Positions 35,883 to 44,586 of a stretch of 64,000 nucleotides of DNA are shown here, piece by piece (the first letter of the stretch is position 1; each line of letters starts with the position of its first letter). The translations under genes were made by a program, and so were the position numbers. The DNA is from Sphaerimonospora thailandensis. GTDB lineage: Bacteria > Actinomycetota > Actinomycetes > Streptosporangiales > Streptosporangiaceae. A model generated the notes under the pieces. It ran no database searches. It was not told the DNA's origin and saw only the letters and a program-made list of their open reading frames with translations. The stretch spans positions 21,695-85,694 of the forward strand of contig NZ_BOOG01000033.1 in NCBI RefSeq assembly GCF_016863115.1, in the 5' to 3' direction.

Positions 35883-37979
35883 GTGGAAGATCTGATCATT
35901 GCCCGGCGCCTGCGCGTACCCGTCGACGATGCGGAGGACGGCACGTCCGGTTGGGGTGAGGTGGCTGCCCGGCAGCTCGACGCGGCGCTGCTCAGTGTCG
36001 GCTTCACCTGCTCGCCGGCGCTGCTCGACCGCCTGGCCGCACTGCCCGGCGAGCAGGTGATCGATCTCGGCGTGCGAGTCCTGGCCGCGGTCCGCCGCCT
36101 GGTCGGCGATCACGTCGAGCACAACGCCTACTTCATCGACTTTCCGAAAAACGTCCCGGACACCCTGGAGTTCTGGGTGGGGCTGCTGCGCGAGGCCATG
36201 CTCGACCCGGTCGCCGCCGCCCGGCTCCAACCGGACATCCTCAACCTGCTGGACCTGCCGCGATACGGCAGCTACCAGCACACCTACGCCGATCTGCTGG
36301 CCGCGCACGCCGAGCTGATCCCCCTGGCCAGTGACCGGGTGACCGTGCTGGAGCTGGGCGGAAGCCTGCGCGACGAAGCGCGGGAGCTCTACTTCTCGCT
36401 GGCCGGCTCCGAGGTCCCGCTCGCCACCGAGGACCTGGCGGCTCTGCGCGCGCTGGCCGCCTTCTGCGCCGAGGACCAGCCCGAGCACGTCCCGGTACGC
36501 GAGAACCGGGCCGTCATCAACGAAGTACGGCTGGCCGCCGGGCAGCCGCTGCTCGTCGACACCGTGACAGACGTGCTCCGGCTGGCCTCGGCCTGCTCCG
36601 GCGGCGACGTCACCCTGTCCACCTCCACCCGCCTGCGCTCATTCCGCCGTGCCGAACGCCGCATCCTGCTGGCCGCCCTGGACACCATTCCGGCTACCAA
36701 GCACGGGGACGTGCTGCGTCACCGTGAGCAGTGGAAGCGGCTCGGCGAGCGGTTGCACCCTCACGAGTACCCGCAGTTCCCCCGGGCGGCCCAGGTCTTC
36801 GACGTGGCCAGGGGCGTGCGCACGGCGACGAGCTTCGCCAGCCGGGTCGAGGCCGCGCTGGCGGCGGGCCGTACCGAAGAAGCCGTCTCGCTGCTGGAGC
36901 ACACGCCCGGCGCACTGCTGCGCCGCCTCGACCACCTGCTGCGCGCGGGCGGCGGCTCCGCCGTACTGGAGGCGGCGGAAAGGTCCGCCGCCCACGCCTC
37001 CGGCCGTGTGCTGCTCTCCCTGCGGGAGCACCTGCAGAACCGGCTCGCGCCCGTGAGCCGGGTCTTCACCAATCGGCACGGCAGAGCGTGGACGACACCC
37101 GACACCCGCTCCCCGCTCGAGGAGGAGGCCCTCAACCGGACCCTCGCCGTCCTGGACGAGGAGATCACCCGCCGCCTGCCCGACCCCGGCGAGTTGATCG
37201 TCGACCCCGCCGTGCTCGACGTGGCGCTGCCCTTGTCGGGCAAGGCCGTCGCGCCCGGGCTCGGGATGCTGCCCCGCGGCTCGCTGTCGCCCGTGGACGG
37301 TGAGCTGCTCCGATTCTTCGTGTACTGGCGCCAGGCCGAGCGGCGCACCGACTACGACCTGTCGGCGCTCATGCTCGATTCCACCTATGACAATCCGACG
37401 CACATTTCGTGGACGTCCTACGCCAACGACTTCGCGACCTACTCGGGCGACCTCACCGAGGCCCCCGACGGCGCCTCGGAGTTCATCGACGTCCGTCTCT
37501 CCCAGGCCACTCAGCCGATCATCATCCCTCAGGTCGACATCTATGCCGGGGAGCGGTTCGACGAGGCCGCCGAGGCGTTCTTCGGCTACATGATCCGGGA
37601 TGCCGCCCAGGAGGGCAGGCCGTTCGAAGCGCGTACCGTGCGGATGAAGTCCGACCTGCGCGGGTCCGGCCGCATCGCGCTCCCGCTCGTCTTCCTGCGC
37701 GGGGACGACGGTGCCTGGCGGGTGAAGTGGTTGCATCTCTACCTGTCCGGACATCCGGCGTTCAACCAGGTGGAGGGCAACCGGGTCACCGCGTCGTTGC
37801 TCGTGCGCTCGATCGTGGAGCGGGACTACCTCCGGGTCGGCTACCTGGTCGACCTGCTACGGGCCAAGTCCTCCGGGGGCGGGCACGTCACGTACATCGG
37901 GCTGGAGGCACCCGCCGACCTCCCGGACGGGGCGCGGGTCTACACGCCCGCCACGCTGCACGAGCTTATCCCGGCCTGA
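35883..37979 (+). CDS. TerD-associated large protein resembling the MXAN_6230/SCO0854 family, RING motif absent
   Basis: 698 residues. The middle carries ENRAVINEVRLAAGQPLLVDTV and SGGDVTLSTSTRLRSFRRAE, which read like the MXAN_6230/SCO0854 group. The C-terminal 200 residues look TerD-like: RTDYDLSALMLDSTY, SGDLTEAPDGASEFIDV, AGERFDEAAEAFFGYMIRDA, FEARTVRMKSDLRGSGRIAL and EGNRVTASLLVRSIVERDYL. The cysteine/histidine RING expected in the N-terminal half is not seen. TerD-type proteins belong to phage- and stress-linked conflict systems. No other ter gene is adjacent. GTG or ATG choice near 35883 is uncertain. Confidence 0.6.
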   Translation: MEDLIIARRLRVPVDDAEDGTSGWGEVAARQLDAALLSVGFTCSPALLDRLAALPGEQVIDLGVRVLAAVRRLVGDHVEHNAYFIDFPKNVPDTLEFWVGLLREAMLDPVAAARLQPDILNLLDLPRYGSYQHTYADLLAAHAELIPLASDRVTVLELGGSLRDEARELYFSLAGSEVPLATEDLAALRALAAFCAEDQPEHVPVRENRAVINEVRLAAGQPLLVDTVTDVLRLASACSGGDVTLSTSTRLRSFRRAERRILLAALDTIPATKHGDVLRHREQWKRLGERLHPHEYPQFPRAAQVFDVARGVRTATSFASRVEAALAAGRTEEAVSLLEHTPGALLRRLDHLLRAGGGSAVLEAAERSAAHASGRVLLSLREHLQNRLAPVSRVFTNRHGRAWTTPDTRSPLEEEALNRTLAVLDEEITRRLPDPGELIVDPAVLDVALPLSGKAVAPGLGMLPRGSLSPVDGELLRFFVYWRQAERRTDYDLSALMLDSTYDNPTHISWTSYANDFATYSGDLTEAPDGASEFIDVRLSQATQPIIIPQVDIYAGERFDEAAEAFFGYMIRDAAQEGRPFEARTVRMKSDLRGSGRIALPLVFLRGDDGAWRVKWLHLYLSGHPAFNQVEGNRVTASLLVRSIVERDYLRVGYLVDLLRAKSSGGGHVTYIGLEAPADLPDGARVYTPATLHELIPA

Positions 37980-38120
37980 TATCATGCTGATCGCAAGGCC
38001 ATGGGAGGGCTTCCTTCTCATCTCTGGAACCGGTCTGCCCGTACGGGCGCCGGTCTTGATCTAGCTTTCCCGCTTTCCTTGCGCTCTGGCGGGTGAGGCC
38101 ATTCGGAGGCTTCCTTCTAT

Positions 38121-38157
38121 CCTGGTTCGATTCCAGGTAGGCCCGTAACGGGCCTAC
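38121..38157 (+). other. tRNA-like T-arm followed by a hairpin
   Basis: 38121-38137 reads cctgg-ttcgatt-ccagg, a perfect 5-bp T-arm with TTCRA loop. It continues into gtaggcccg-taa-cgggcctac (38137-38157), a 9-bp hairpin. No matching 5' acceptor, D-arm or anticodon arm precedes it, so an intact tRNA is not supported. It could be the 3' end of a tRNA left by an integration event, or a terminator. Two similar ggcttccttct blocks occur at 38009 and 38109. Confidence 0.35.
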
Positions 38158-38170
38158 TGGTGCATCTAGC

Positions 38171-38335
38171 TTCCGAGCCCTCCTCACCGCGCGGCAGATC
38201 GCCGTACGAGTCCGCTCCGGGCAGTGCTCGGCACGCGAGATCGCGGCACAGGCACTGGATCACATCGCCCGCCACGACACCGCGGTGCGGGCCTTCACCG
38301 AACTCTGGCCGCAGCACGCCGCAAAGCACGGTTGT
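38171..38335 (+). pseudogene. 5' remnant of an amidase (AtzE/AtzF-like)
   Basis: The frame reads LLTARQIAVRVRSGQCSARE, IAAQALDHIARHDTAVRAFTE, LWPQHAAKHG and then breaks off just before the convergent MerR gene. This is the characteristic N-terminal helical start of amidase-signature enzymes; the catalytic Ser-cisSer-Lys part is missing. No start codon with a ribosome-binding site is evident. Confidence 0.65.
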
Positions 38336-38339
38336 GCGG

Positions 38340-39083
38340 CTACGGGGAACCCCCGCCCCCTACCGGGGTTCTGATGGAGAGCGCGGCACTGAGTGCGGCG
38401 GCGCCGTCGAGCAGGGCTTTGGAGCGAACCGCGATGTCGGCATCTCTGGCGGCCAGCGCGGAGGTGATGTCCTTTGATCGGGGGCCGTGCCGTAGCTCGG
38501 GGATGAGAGCCCGAAGACGCGCGATGCGGTAACCGGCCTTGCGCAGCTGGTGAACGATCCGGGCATCCCGCACGTGGGCTGGTGTGTATCGGCGCGTTCC
38601 TCGCACCGGGTCGCGGTCAGGGACTACGAGATCCTCCGCGTCCCAGTGCCGCAACGTCGAAGGGCGCACGCCGAGCGCGGCGGCGAGTTCGGAGACGCTC
38701 ATCGAGTCCGAGGGGCGTACGTCTCCGATCGGCTCGCTGGAGATCGCCTGGGCGGCCTCCTTGGCCTGCCTCAGTTCCGTGCGCTCTGCGTCGAGCCGGG
38801 CGTGCGCCGCATCCAGAAGGGCGAGCACCACCTGCGAGGCGGGGAACTGGTGTACGGCCCGCACGATCTTCTTGGCCTCAGCCGGGCCCGCGCCCGCCGC
38901 GAGGGCTCGGTAGGCCAGCGCGGACTGTACATGTATCTCTCCGTACATCCGGTAGCCCGTGGCCGTGCGTGTCGCCGGCGGAAGCACGCCGTCGCGCTCG
39001 AGATTGCGAACCTGTTGAACCGAGTACCCGGAACGCCGCGCGACATCGACGGTGCGTAAGTCCCCTGATTTGAGACCTGACAT
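38340..39083 (-). CDS. Tandem MerR-domain transcriptional regulator (second copy)
   Basis: 247 residues. The first MerR domain is LRTVDVARRSGYSVQQVRNLE, then VLPPATRTATGYRMY. The second is VSELAAALGVRPSTLRHWDAE, then DPVRGTRRYTPAHVRDARIVHQLRKAGYR. It has the same two-domain plan as 33879-34592 but is divergent in sequence. ATG 39083 is preceded by GAGGGG. Divergent from the DUF6194 gene 63 bp away, which it may regulate. A weak gaagt...acttc dyad lies between them. Confidence 0.85.
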   Translation of the reverse strand: MSGLKSGDLRTVDVARRSGYSVQQVRNLERDGVLPPATRTATGYRMYGEIHVQSALAYRALAAGAGPAEAKKIVRAVHQFPASQVVLALLDAAHARLDAERTELRQAKEAAQAISSEPIGDVRPSDSMSVSELAAALGVRPSTLRHWDAEDLVVPDRDPVRGTRRYTPAHVRDARIVHQLRKAGYRIARLRALIPELRHGPRSKDITSALAARDADIAVRSKALLDGAAALSAALSIRTPVGGGGSP

Positions 39084-39146
39084 CCGGAAGCCCCTCAGTT
39101 TCAGCCGCGAAGTCTCCACAAGCACTTCAATGGAACGCTGGAGGAC

Positions 39147-39614
39147 ATGACGATAGACGAGATCATCGGCTTCGTGGACGGCCTCGACGGCGTCCTGTCC
39201 CTCAGGCCGGCGCCCGGTGACGGCTCGCCGGAAATCAGTTGGGGCGACACGTTCTTCTACTACGCGCCTGATGGCGTCATCCCGGCGACGACCCAGCCGT
39301 TCGCGACGGTCGTGACCAAGGACTACCCCGGCGACGAGACATCCCGTCTGGATCGTCCGGGCACCTTCCGCGTGAACATCTCCGCGGGGAAGGAGGCGTT
39401 CATCCGGTGGACCGGTCACGCGCCACGCGAACCGGCCACCGCCGAGGTCGACCCCGGCGCCGCCGACACCGTGATCGCGCACCCCGTCTACGGCACCCTC
39501 GGCTGGCTGGCGGTGGTGAACCCGGGTTCACGTACGGAAGCGGCGACCCGTGAGCTGCTGCGTACGGCCTATGGCCTCGCATGCTCACGCCACGAGCGAC
39601 GCGCCCAGGGGTGA
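39147..39614 (+). CDS. DUF6194 family protein
   Basis: 155 residues matching the family pattern: MTIDEIIGFVDGLDGV, PEISWGDTFFYYAPDG, PFATVVTKDYPGDETSRLDRP, FRVNISAGKEAFIRWTG, DTVIAHPVYGTLGWLAVVNPG and a C-terminal ELLRTAYGLA helix. GCTGGAGGAC precedes the ATG. The fold resembles small MmcQ/YjbR-like proteins. No biochemical role is known. Its promoter is shared with the divergent double-MerR gene. Confidence 0.85.
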   Translation: MTIDEIIGFVDGLDGVLSLRPAPGDGSPEISWGDTFFYYAPDGVIPATTQPFATVVTKDYPGDETSRLDRPGTFRVNISAGKEAFIRWTGHAPREPATAEVDPGAADTVIAHPVYGTLGWLAVVNPGSRTEAATRELLRTAYGLACSRHERRAQG

Positions 39615-39646
39615 CGGCCGGTGAGGCGGAGCCGCCCGGCCGAAGG

Positions 39647-40237
39647 TCAGTGCGGTCGGCGTAGTCCTGCTATGAGGAGTTCGACCAGTCGACGTGCGTC
39701 GTAGCGGGGATTGTTCTCCACGCCGATGCAGAGGTTCCCGACGCCGCGCATGAGTTCGTAGGCGTCCAGGTCGGAGCGGATCTCGCCGGCCGCGGCCGCG
39801 GCTTCGAGCAGTTGGGCGCACACGGGCACGAGCCGGTCGAGGAAGTAGGCGTGCAGCGTGTCGAAGCCGGCGTCGTCGGAGTGCAGCACGGCGGCCAGAC
39901 CGTGCTTGGTGACCAGGAAGTCGACGAAGAGGTCGATCCATCGCCCCAGTGCGGCGTGGGGGGTCGGGCCGGTCGCCAGCAGGGCCGGGCCGGCCTCGGC
40001 GAGGGCCTCGATCTGGTGCCGGTAGACGGCGATGATGAGATCCGCTCGCGTCGGGAAGTGACGGTAGATCGTGGCCGTCCCGACGCCGGCCTTGGCCGCG
40101 ATGTCGCGTATCGGCGCTTCGACGCCTGAGGTCACGAAGACCGCCGCGGCGGCGTCGAGCAGCGCCCTTTCGTTGCGCCGGGCGTCGGCCCGCTTGCGCG
40201 GGGCCGCATGCCCCGCGCCTGCATCGCTGTCGTTCAT
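39647..40237 (-). CDS. TetR-family repressor
   Basis: 196 residues. The N-terminal HTH reads ALLDAAAAVFVTSGVEAPIRD, then IAAKAGVGTATIYRHFPTRADLI. The C-terminal ligand-binding part fits the SbtR-like class (RWIDLFVDFLVTKHGLA, GEIRSDLDAYELMRGVGNLC). ATG 40237 is chosen over an upstream in-frame start that would cover the operator region. It is divergent from the aldo/keto reductase gene and faces two tandem operators. Confidence 0.9.
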   Translation of the reverse strand: MNDSDAGAGHAAPRKRADARRNERALLDAAAAVFVTSGVEAPIRDIAAKAGVGTATIYRHFPTRADLIIAVYRHQIEALAEAGPALLATGPTPHAALGRWIDLFVDFLVTKHGLAAVLHSDDAGFDTLHAYFLDRLVPVCAQLLEAAAAAGEIRSDLDAYELMRGVGNLCIGVENNPRYDARRLVELLIAGLRRPH

Positions 40238-40269
40238 CGTGCCGTTACCTCCGCCGCCGGGATTGCTAA

Positions 40270-40313
40270 ACGGGACAATGTCCCGTATCGTCAAACGGGA
40301 CAAGGTTCCGTTT
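40270..40313. promoter_or_regulatory. Two tandem TetR operators
   Basis: The first is the palindrome acgggac-aat-gtcccgt (40270-40286). The second is aaacgg-g-ac-aag-gt-t-ccgttt (40293-40313), sharing the cgggac core. They lie between the tetR and reductase starts and so should repress both. Confidence 0.75.
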
Positions 40314-40393
40314 GCTCATGATGCCAGAGCAAGAGCCGGCAACCAAGCCGCGCAATACCACCACGCTTCATCCGCAATGGAGGAGACACGGTC

Positions 40394-41413
40394 ATGCAGT
40401 ACCGCACCCTGGGCCGCACCGGCGTACAGATCAGCTCCCTCGCGCTCGGCGCGATGAACTTCGGCAAGATCGGGCGTACCACCCAGGACGAGGTCACCGC
40501 CATCGTCGACGCCGCTCTCGACGCGGGGATCAACCTCATCGACACCGCCGACGTGTACAGCGGCGGCGAGTCGGAGGAGATGGTCGGCAAGGCCATCGCC
40601 GGCCGCCGCGACGACATCGTGCTGGCCACGAAGGCGAGCATGCCCATGGGAGACGAGCGCAACCACCAGGGCGGCTCGCGTCGCTGGCTGGCCACCGCGC
40701 TGGACGACAGCCTGCGCCGCCTCGGCGTCGACCATGTGGATCTCTACCAGATCCACCGGTGGGACCCGAGGACCAGTGACGAGGAGACGCTGTCGGCGTT
40801 GACCGACCTGCAGCGCGCGGGAAAGATCCGTTACTTCGGCTCCTCGACCTTCCCCGCGTACCGCATCGTGCAGGCCCAATGGGCCGCCCGCGAGCATCAC
40901 CTGAGCCGTTACGTCACCGAACAGCCCAGCTACTCGATCCTGCAGCGCGGGATCGAGACCCACGTCCTGCCCGTGACCGAGCAGTACGGGCTCGGCGTGC
41001 TGGTGTGGAGTCCGCTGGCCTCGGGCTGGCTGTCGGGCGCGATCCGCGAGGGCCGGGAAATCACCACCAGCCGCTCGACGTTCATGCCGCAGCGCTTCGA
41101 CACCACCATCCCGTCCAACCGGGCCAGGCTCGACGCGGTCGAGCGGCTGGCGAAGGTCGCCGACGAGGCCGGCCTGACCATGATCCAGCTCGCGCTCGGG
41201 TTCGTGACCGCGCATCCCGCCGTGACCAGCGCGCTCATCGGCCCCCGCACGCTGGACCACCTGTGGTCGCAACTCGCCGCCGCCGACACCGTGCTCTCCG
41301 CCGACGTGCTCGACGCCGTCGACGCGATCGTCGCCCCCGGCACCGACCTCGCCGCGCACGAGAAGAACGACACCCCGCCATCTCTGCTCGCCCCGTCACT
41401 GCGGCGCCGCTGA
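40394..41413 (+). CDS. Aldo/keto reductase
   Basis: 339 residues. The (beta/alpha)8 NADPH-dependent oxidoreductase landmarks are LGRTGVQISSLALGAMNFG, the catalytic Asp/Tyr in NLIDTADVYSGGESE, Lys in VLATKASMP, and His in VDLYQIHRWDP. The cofactor region is LGVLVWSPLASGWLSG and VTSALIGPRTLDHL. GGAGGAG precedes the ATG. Induction through the divergent TetR repressor, perhaps by an aldehyde or ketone, is likely. Confidence 0.92.
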   Translation: MQYRTLGRTGVQISSLALGAMNFGKIGRTTQDEVTAIVDAALDAGINLIDTADVYSGGESEEMVGKAIAGRRDDIVLATKASMPMGDERNHQGGSRRWLATALDDSLRRLGVDHVDLYQIHRWDPRTSDEETLSALTDLQRAGKIRYFGSSTFPAYRIVQAQWAAREHHLSRYVTEQPSYSILQRGIETHVLPVTEQYGLGVLVWSPLASGWLSGAIREGREITTSRSTFMPQRFDTTIPSNRARLDAVERLAKVADEAGLTMIQLALGFVTAHPAVTSALIGPRTLDHLWSQLAAADTVLSADVLDAVDAIVAPGTDLAAHEKNDTPPSLLAPSLRRR

Positions 41414-41506
41414 TCGCCCGAGGGGCCGGGGCACGTGATCCCGACCTTCATGTGCCGACAGCTCGGGCAGCGGTGTCCCGTGCTCGTGCCTGTGTCGTGC
41501 GGGCGG

Positions 41507-41544
41507 CCATGTGACAGGGAACGCTGGTATTCCCTGTCACATGG
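41507..41544. terminator. Perfect 15-bp inverted repeat downstream of the aldo/keto reductase
   Basis: ccatgtgacagggaa (41507-41521) pairs exactly with ttccctgtcacatgg (41530-41544) around eight bases. It lies about 95 bp after the reductase stop and 70 bp before the DUF1801 start, so it may be a terminator or an operator for the latter gene. Confidence 0.6.
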
Positions 41545-41612
41545 CGAGATCGACGTCCGGATGAGAACACGAACACGGACCACGAAGAACGAAACCGGAA
41601 GGGCACCTGACC

Positions 41613-41984
41613 ATGGCCAAGTTCGCCACCATCGACGACTACATCGCCTCCCTTCCCGAGGCCCAGCGGGAGATCACCGCCAAGCTCCTGCCGATCATCG
41701 AGGAGGTGCTGCCCGGGGCCGGCGCGGTCTGGCACGGGCACCCGGTGTGGAGCCTGGGCGCGGCTCCGGGCAAGTCCCCGGTCTGCTTCCTCAAGGCGTA
41801 CCCCGCCCATGTGACCTTCGGCTTCTGGCGGGGACAGCGGATCGGCGACCCGTCCGGCCGTCTCGAACCCGCCGCCCGCGAGATGGCCGCCGTCAAACTC
41901 CGTACCCTGAGCGACGTCGACACCGGTCTGTTCACCGCCTGGCTGCGTCAGGCGCGTGACCTCGAAGAGCCGGCGGGCGATTGA
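41613..41984 (+). CDS. DUF1801 domain protein
   Basis: 123 residues. The YdhG-like/DUF1801 fold reads FATIDDYIASLPEAQREITAK, LLPIIEEVLPGAGAVWHGHPVW, KSPVCFLKAYPAHVTFGFWRG and MAAVKLRTLSDVDTG. GGAAGGG precedes the ATG. The family binds small ligands or acts as an iron-chaperone-like scaffold; the exact role is unknown. About 260 bp with no supported gene separate it from the DGPF gene. Confidence 0.85.
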   Translation: MAKFATIDDYIASLPEAQREITAKLLPIIEEVLPGAGAVWHGHPVWSLGAAPGKSPVCFLKAYPAHVTFGFWRGQRIGDPSGRLEPAAREMAAVKLRTLSDVDTGLFTAWLRQARDLEEPAGD

Positions 41985-42243
41985 CCTGGGCTGCCGGCGG
42001 CGACGGAACAGCCGGTGGCGACAGCGGGTGGAACCCGTACGGAAGATTTCTGGGCTCCTGTGTCGTATCGAGGGCTCGGCCGATCGTCTTGAAGATGAGG
42101 GCCGTCGACGGGATCACCGAGCCGTTCGACGCGTTCTGGGGAATGACGCGCTCTGGGGAATAGCGGTACGCCACGGTGGCCGACCTGTACGCGGCGCTCC
42201 CCGCATGCTGACCAGCAGACCAGACCACAGAAGGAGTCCCGGC

Positions 42244-42582
42244 ATGAAGTACGTGCTGATGTTCGTCGAGACCGAGCAGTTCGCCAAGGAACTGGAGGCG
42301 ATGGGTGAGCTGGAGCAGCGGGCCGCCTATGAGGCGGTGGGCCGGTGGTTCGCCGAGAACGCCGACAAGATCACCCATCACACGCATCTGGCGCCGGTGC
42401 ACACCGCGACCACGGTACGGCTCGGCCAAGGCGAGCCGGTGGTCACCGATGGGCCGTTCGTGGAAGGCAAGGAGGTGGTCAGCGGGTTCGCCGAGGTCGA
42501 GGTGGCCGATCTGGACGAGGCGCTGAAGCTGGCCCGCTCGTGGCCGGCCTGCCCGATCGTGGAGATCCGCCCCGTCTCCTGA
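42244..42582 (+). CDS. YCII-related DGPF-domain protein
   Basis: 112 residues: MKYVLMFVETEQFAKELEAMG, then YEAVGRWFAENADKITH and the naming motif in PVVTDGPFVEGKEVVSGF, ending WPACPIVEIRPVS. The DGPF family is the conserved partner of ECF42 sigma factors. An AAGGAG site precedes ATG 42244. The sigma factor start follows by 8 bp, so the two are co-expressed. The DGPF product may act as a catalytic target or sensor. Confidence 0.92.
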   Translation: MKYVLMFVETEQFAKELEAMGELEQRAAYEAVGRWFAENADKITHHTHLAPVHTATTVRLGQGEPVVTDGPFVEGKEVVSGFAEVEVADLDEALKLARSWPACPIVEIRPVS

Positions 42583-42590
42583 GCGAACAG

Positions 42591-43793
42591 ATGCACGAAG
42601 AGATGAGCCGGGAGGTGCTGGCCCGCGTGGTGCGCGAGCACGCGGGCCGGCTGGCCGCCTCCCTGGTGTCGCTGCTGGGCGACTTCAGCGCCGCCGAGGA
42701 CCTGGTGCAGGACGCGGTCGAGACCGCGCTGCGGCGCTGGCCGGTCGAGGGCGTGCCGGAGCGGCCGGACGCGTGGCTGTCGACCGTGGCCCGGCGGCGC
42801 GGGCTGGACGTGCTGCGCCGCGAGTCCAACTACCGGGCCAAGCTCGCCCGGCTCACCTGGCCGGCGCCCGCCGCGCCCGACGACCGGCTGCGGCTGATCT
42901 TCACCTGCTGCCATCCGGCGCTGTCCCGCGCCGCGCAGATCGCGCTCACGCTGCGCGTGGTGTGCGGGCTGTCCACCACGCAGATCGCCGCCGCGTTCGT
43001 CGTGCCGGAATCCACGGTGGCGCAGCGCATCACCCGGGCCAAACGGAAGATCGGCGAGGCCGGCATCCCGTACCGCGTCCCGCCGCAGGAGGAGCTGCCG
43101 GAGCGGCTGGGCGAGGTGCTGGCGGTCATCTACCTGCTGTTCAACGAGGGCTACCTGTCCAGTACGGCCGAGCAGGCCCAGGCACGCGACCTGGTCGACG
43201 ACGCCGAGTGGCTGGCCTCGCTGCTGGCGAACCTGGTGCCGAAGGATCCCGAGGTGGCCGGATTGCTGGCGTTGATCCGGCTGCACCGGGCGCGCGGCGG
43301 GGCCCGCTTCGACGCGGACGGCCGTCTGGTGCTGCTGGCCGATCAGGACCGCTCGTTGTGGGATCGGCGGGCCATCGAGGACGCGACGGCCCTGCTGACG
43401 CGGGCCGCCCGCGTTCATCGCCGTCCAGGCCCGTATCAGCTGCAGGCGGCGATCGTGGCCTGTCACGCCGAGGCCGAGACCTTCGCCGACACCGACTGGG
43501 CGCAGATCCTGGTGCTGTACGACATGCTGCTGCACCTGACGCCCTCGCCTGTCACACGGTTGCATCGGGCGATCGCGGTGCGCTACGCGAGGGGCGTGGA
43601 GGCGGCCCTGGCCGAGCTGAAAGAGCTCGGCGACGCACTGGAGCGTTACCCGCTCTTCCACGCCACTCAGGCCGAACTGCTGCGCGGTCTGGGCCGCCGC
43701 GAGGAGGCGCGCCGGGCAGATGAGCGGGCACTGGAGCTGATCGCCAACCCGGCCCAGCAGGCACTGCTGGAGCAACGCCTGGCCTGGGACTGA
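42591..43793 (+). CDS. ECF42-type RNA polymerase sigma factor
   Basis: 400 residues. The sigma2 region is LVSLLGDFSAAEDLVQDAVE and TALRRWPVEGVPERPDAWLS. Sigma4 is VCGLSTTQIAAAFVVPESTV and AQRITRAKRKIGEAG. A long C-terminal TPR-like extension follows (VLAVIYLLFNEGYLSS, DWAQILVLYDMLLHLTPSP, ATQAELLRGLGRREEARRA), typical of ECF42 and needed for its activity in characterised members. No anti-sigma gene is present, as expected for the group. A dead relative of the same pair lies at 31755-32325. Confidence 0.92.
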   Translation: MHEEMSREVLARVVREHAGRLAASLVSLLGDFSAAEDLVQDAVETALRRWPVEGVPERPDAWLSTVARRRGLDVLRRESNYRAKLARLTWPAPAAPDDRLRLIFTCCHPALSRAAQIALTLRVVCGLSTTQIAAAFVVPESTVAQRITRAKRKIGEAGIPYRVPPQEELPERLGEVLAVIYLLFNEGYLSSTAEQAQARDLVDDAEWLASLLANLVPKDPEVAGLLALIRLHRARGGARFDADGRLVLLADQDRSLWDRRAIEDATALLTRAARVHRRPGPYQLQAAIVACHAEAETFADTDWAQILVLYDMLLHLTPSPVTRLHRAIAVRYARGVEAALAELKELGDALERYPLFHATQAELLRGLGRREEARRADERALELIANPAQQALLEQRLAWD

Positions 43794-43890
43794 CGTCCCC
43801 CGGGTTGTGTGGTTAAGGGGCAGTGCCTCCCTGTTCAGGCGCACTTGTTCTGTCCCTGATGCGGCATGTCCGGGCGATTGTGCGACTCGA

Positions 43891-43952
43891 TGACGTCAAT
43901 CCGGTGCGGAGTGGCGTCATAAATGGCTTGATTTGACGTCGAGATGGCGTCA
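43891..43952. promoter_or_regulatory. Four TGACGTC/TGGCGTCA boxes upstream of the RHH regulator
   Basis: Half-sites tgacgtc (43891), tggcgtca (43912), ttgacgtc (43933) and tggcgtca (43945) occur within 62 bp of the start codon. They form alternating inverted pairs and look like operator sites for the RHH protein encoded immediately downstream. Confidence 0.65.
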
Positions 43953-43962
43953 TAGTTGAGGC

Positions 43963-44496
43963 ATGGATCTGATGCCGTACGTGGAGAACCTTCGCCGCGA
44001 GCTCGCCGTCGCCGCCGAAGCGGGGGGACCGGACGCGCGGGCGCTGGCCGAGCGCCTCACCGGCGTTCTCGAGTCGGCCACCAGGCTCACCCTGCTGGAG
44101 GCGCTGTCGGCGGCGGCGGACGAGATCACCCGCGATCTCGCACCGGGCTCTGTCGACGTGCGGCTGCGCGGTGGCGACCCGACGTTCGTGGTGACGCCGC
44201 CGCAACCGGGGCCGTCTTCGGAGGTCGTGGTCGGCGGTCCGGAGACCGCGCCACCTACCGTGCCGCCCGCCGGGCCGTCATCCGGCGAGGAGGGCGGCAC
44301 CGCGCGGATGACCCTGCGGTTGCCTGAGCACCTCAAGGTGCGCGTGGAGGAGGCGGCGGGCCGGCAGGGGATCTCGGTCAACGCCTGGCTGGTCCGTGCC
44401 GTCTCCGCCGCGTTCGAGCCGGGCGCCGGGAGTGGTCCCGCCGACCGGCCGCGGCGGCCCCAGAGCGGGCGCGGCTACACCGGCTGGGTGCGTTAA
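43963..44496 (+). CDS. Ribbon-helix-helix (HicB/Arc-like) regulator
   Basis: 177 residues. The N-terminal 70 are helical (YVENLRRELAVAAEAGG, RLTLLEALSAAADEITRDL). A Pro-rich linker follows, then a C-terminal RHH domain: ARMTLRLPEHLKVRVEEAAGRQ, then GISVNAWLVRAVSAAFE. A basic GRGYTGWVR tail closes it. It heads the DUF4097-ABC exporter operon, and repeated boxes in its leader suggest autoregulation. Confidence 0.82.
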   Translation: MDLMPYVENLRRELAVAAEAGGPDARALAERLTGVLESATRLTLLEALSAAADEITRDLAPGSVDVRLRGGDPTFVVTPPQPGPSSEVVVGGPETAPPTVPPAGPSSGEEGGTARMTLRLPEHLKVRVEEAAGRQGISVNAWLVRAVSAAFEPGAGSGPADRPRRPQSGRGYTGWVR

Positions 44497-44586
44497 CGGC
44501 GCCCGCCCGGCCACATCACCCGTCATCGCTCATCGCCCGGCCCCGAGGCCGGGATGTTCCACCGGACCCATGAGGAGGGCTCCGCC

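Noticed and set aside
38050..38160. A complete tRNA gene
   Set aside because: Only the T-arm is convincing; no acceptor, D-arm or anticodon arm pairs correctly upstream.
41507..41544. Perfect inverted repeat as an insertion-sequence end
   Set aside because: No transposase or second copy is nearby; terminator or operator explains it better.
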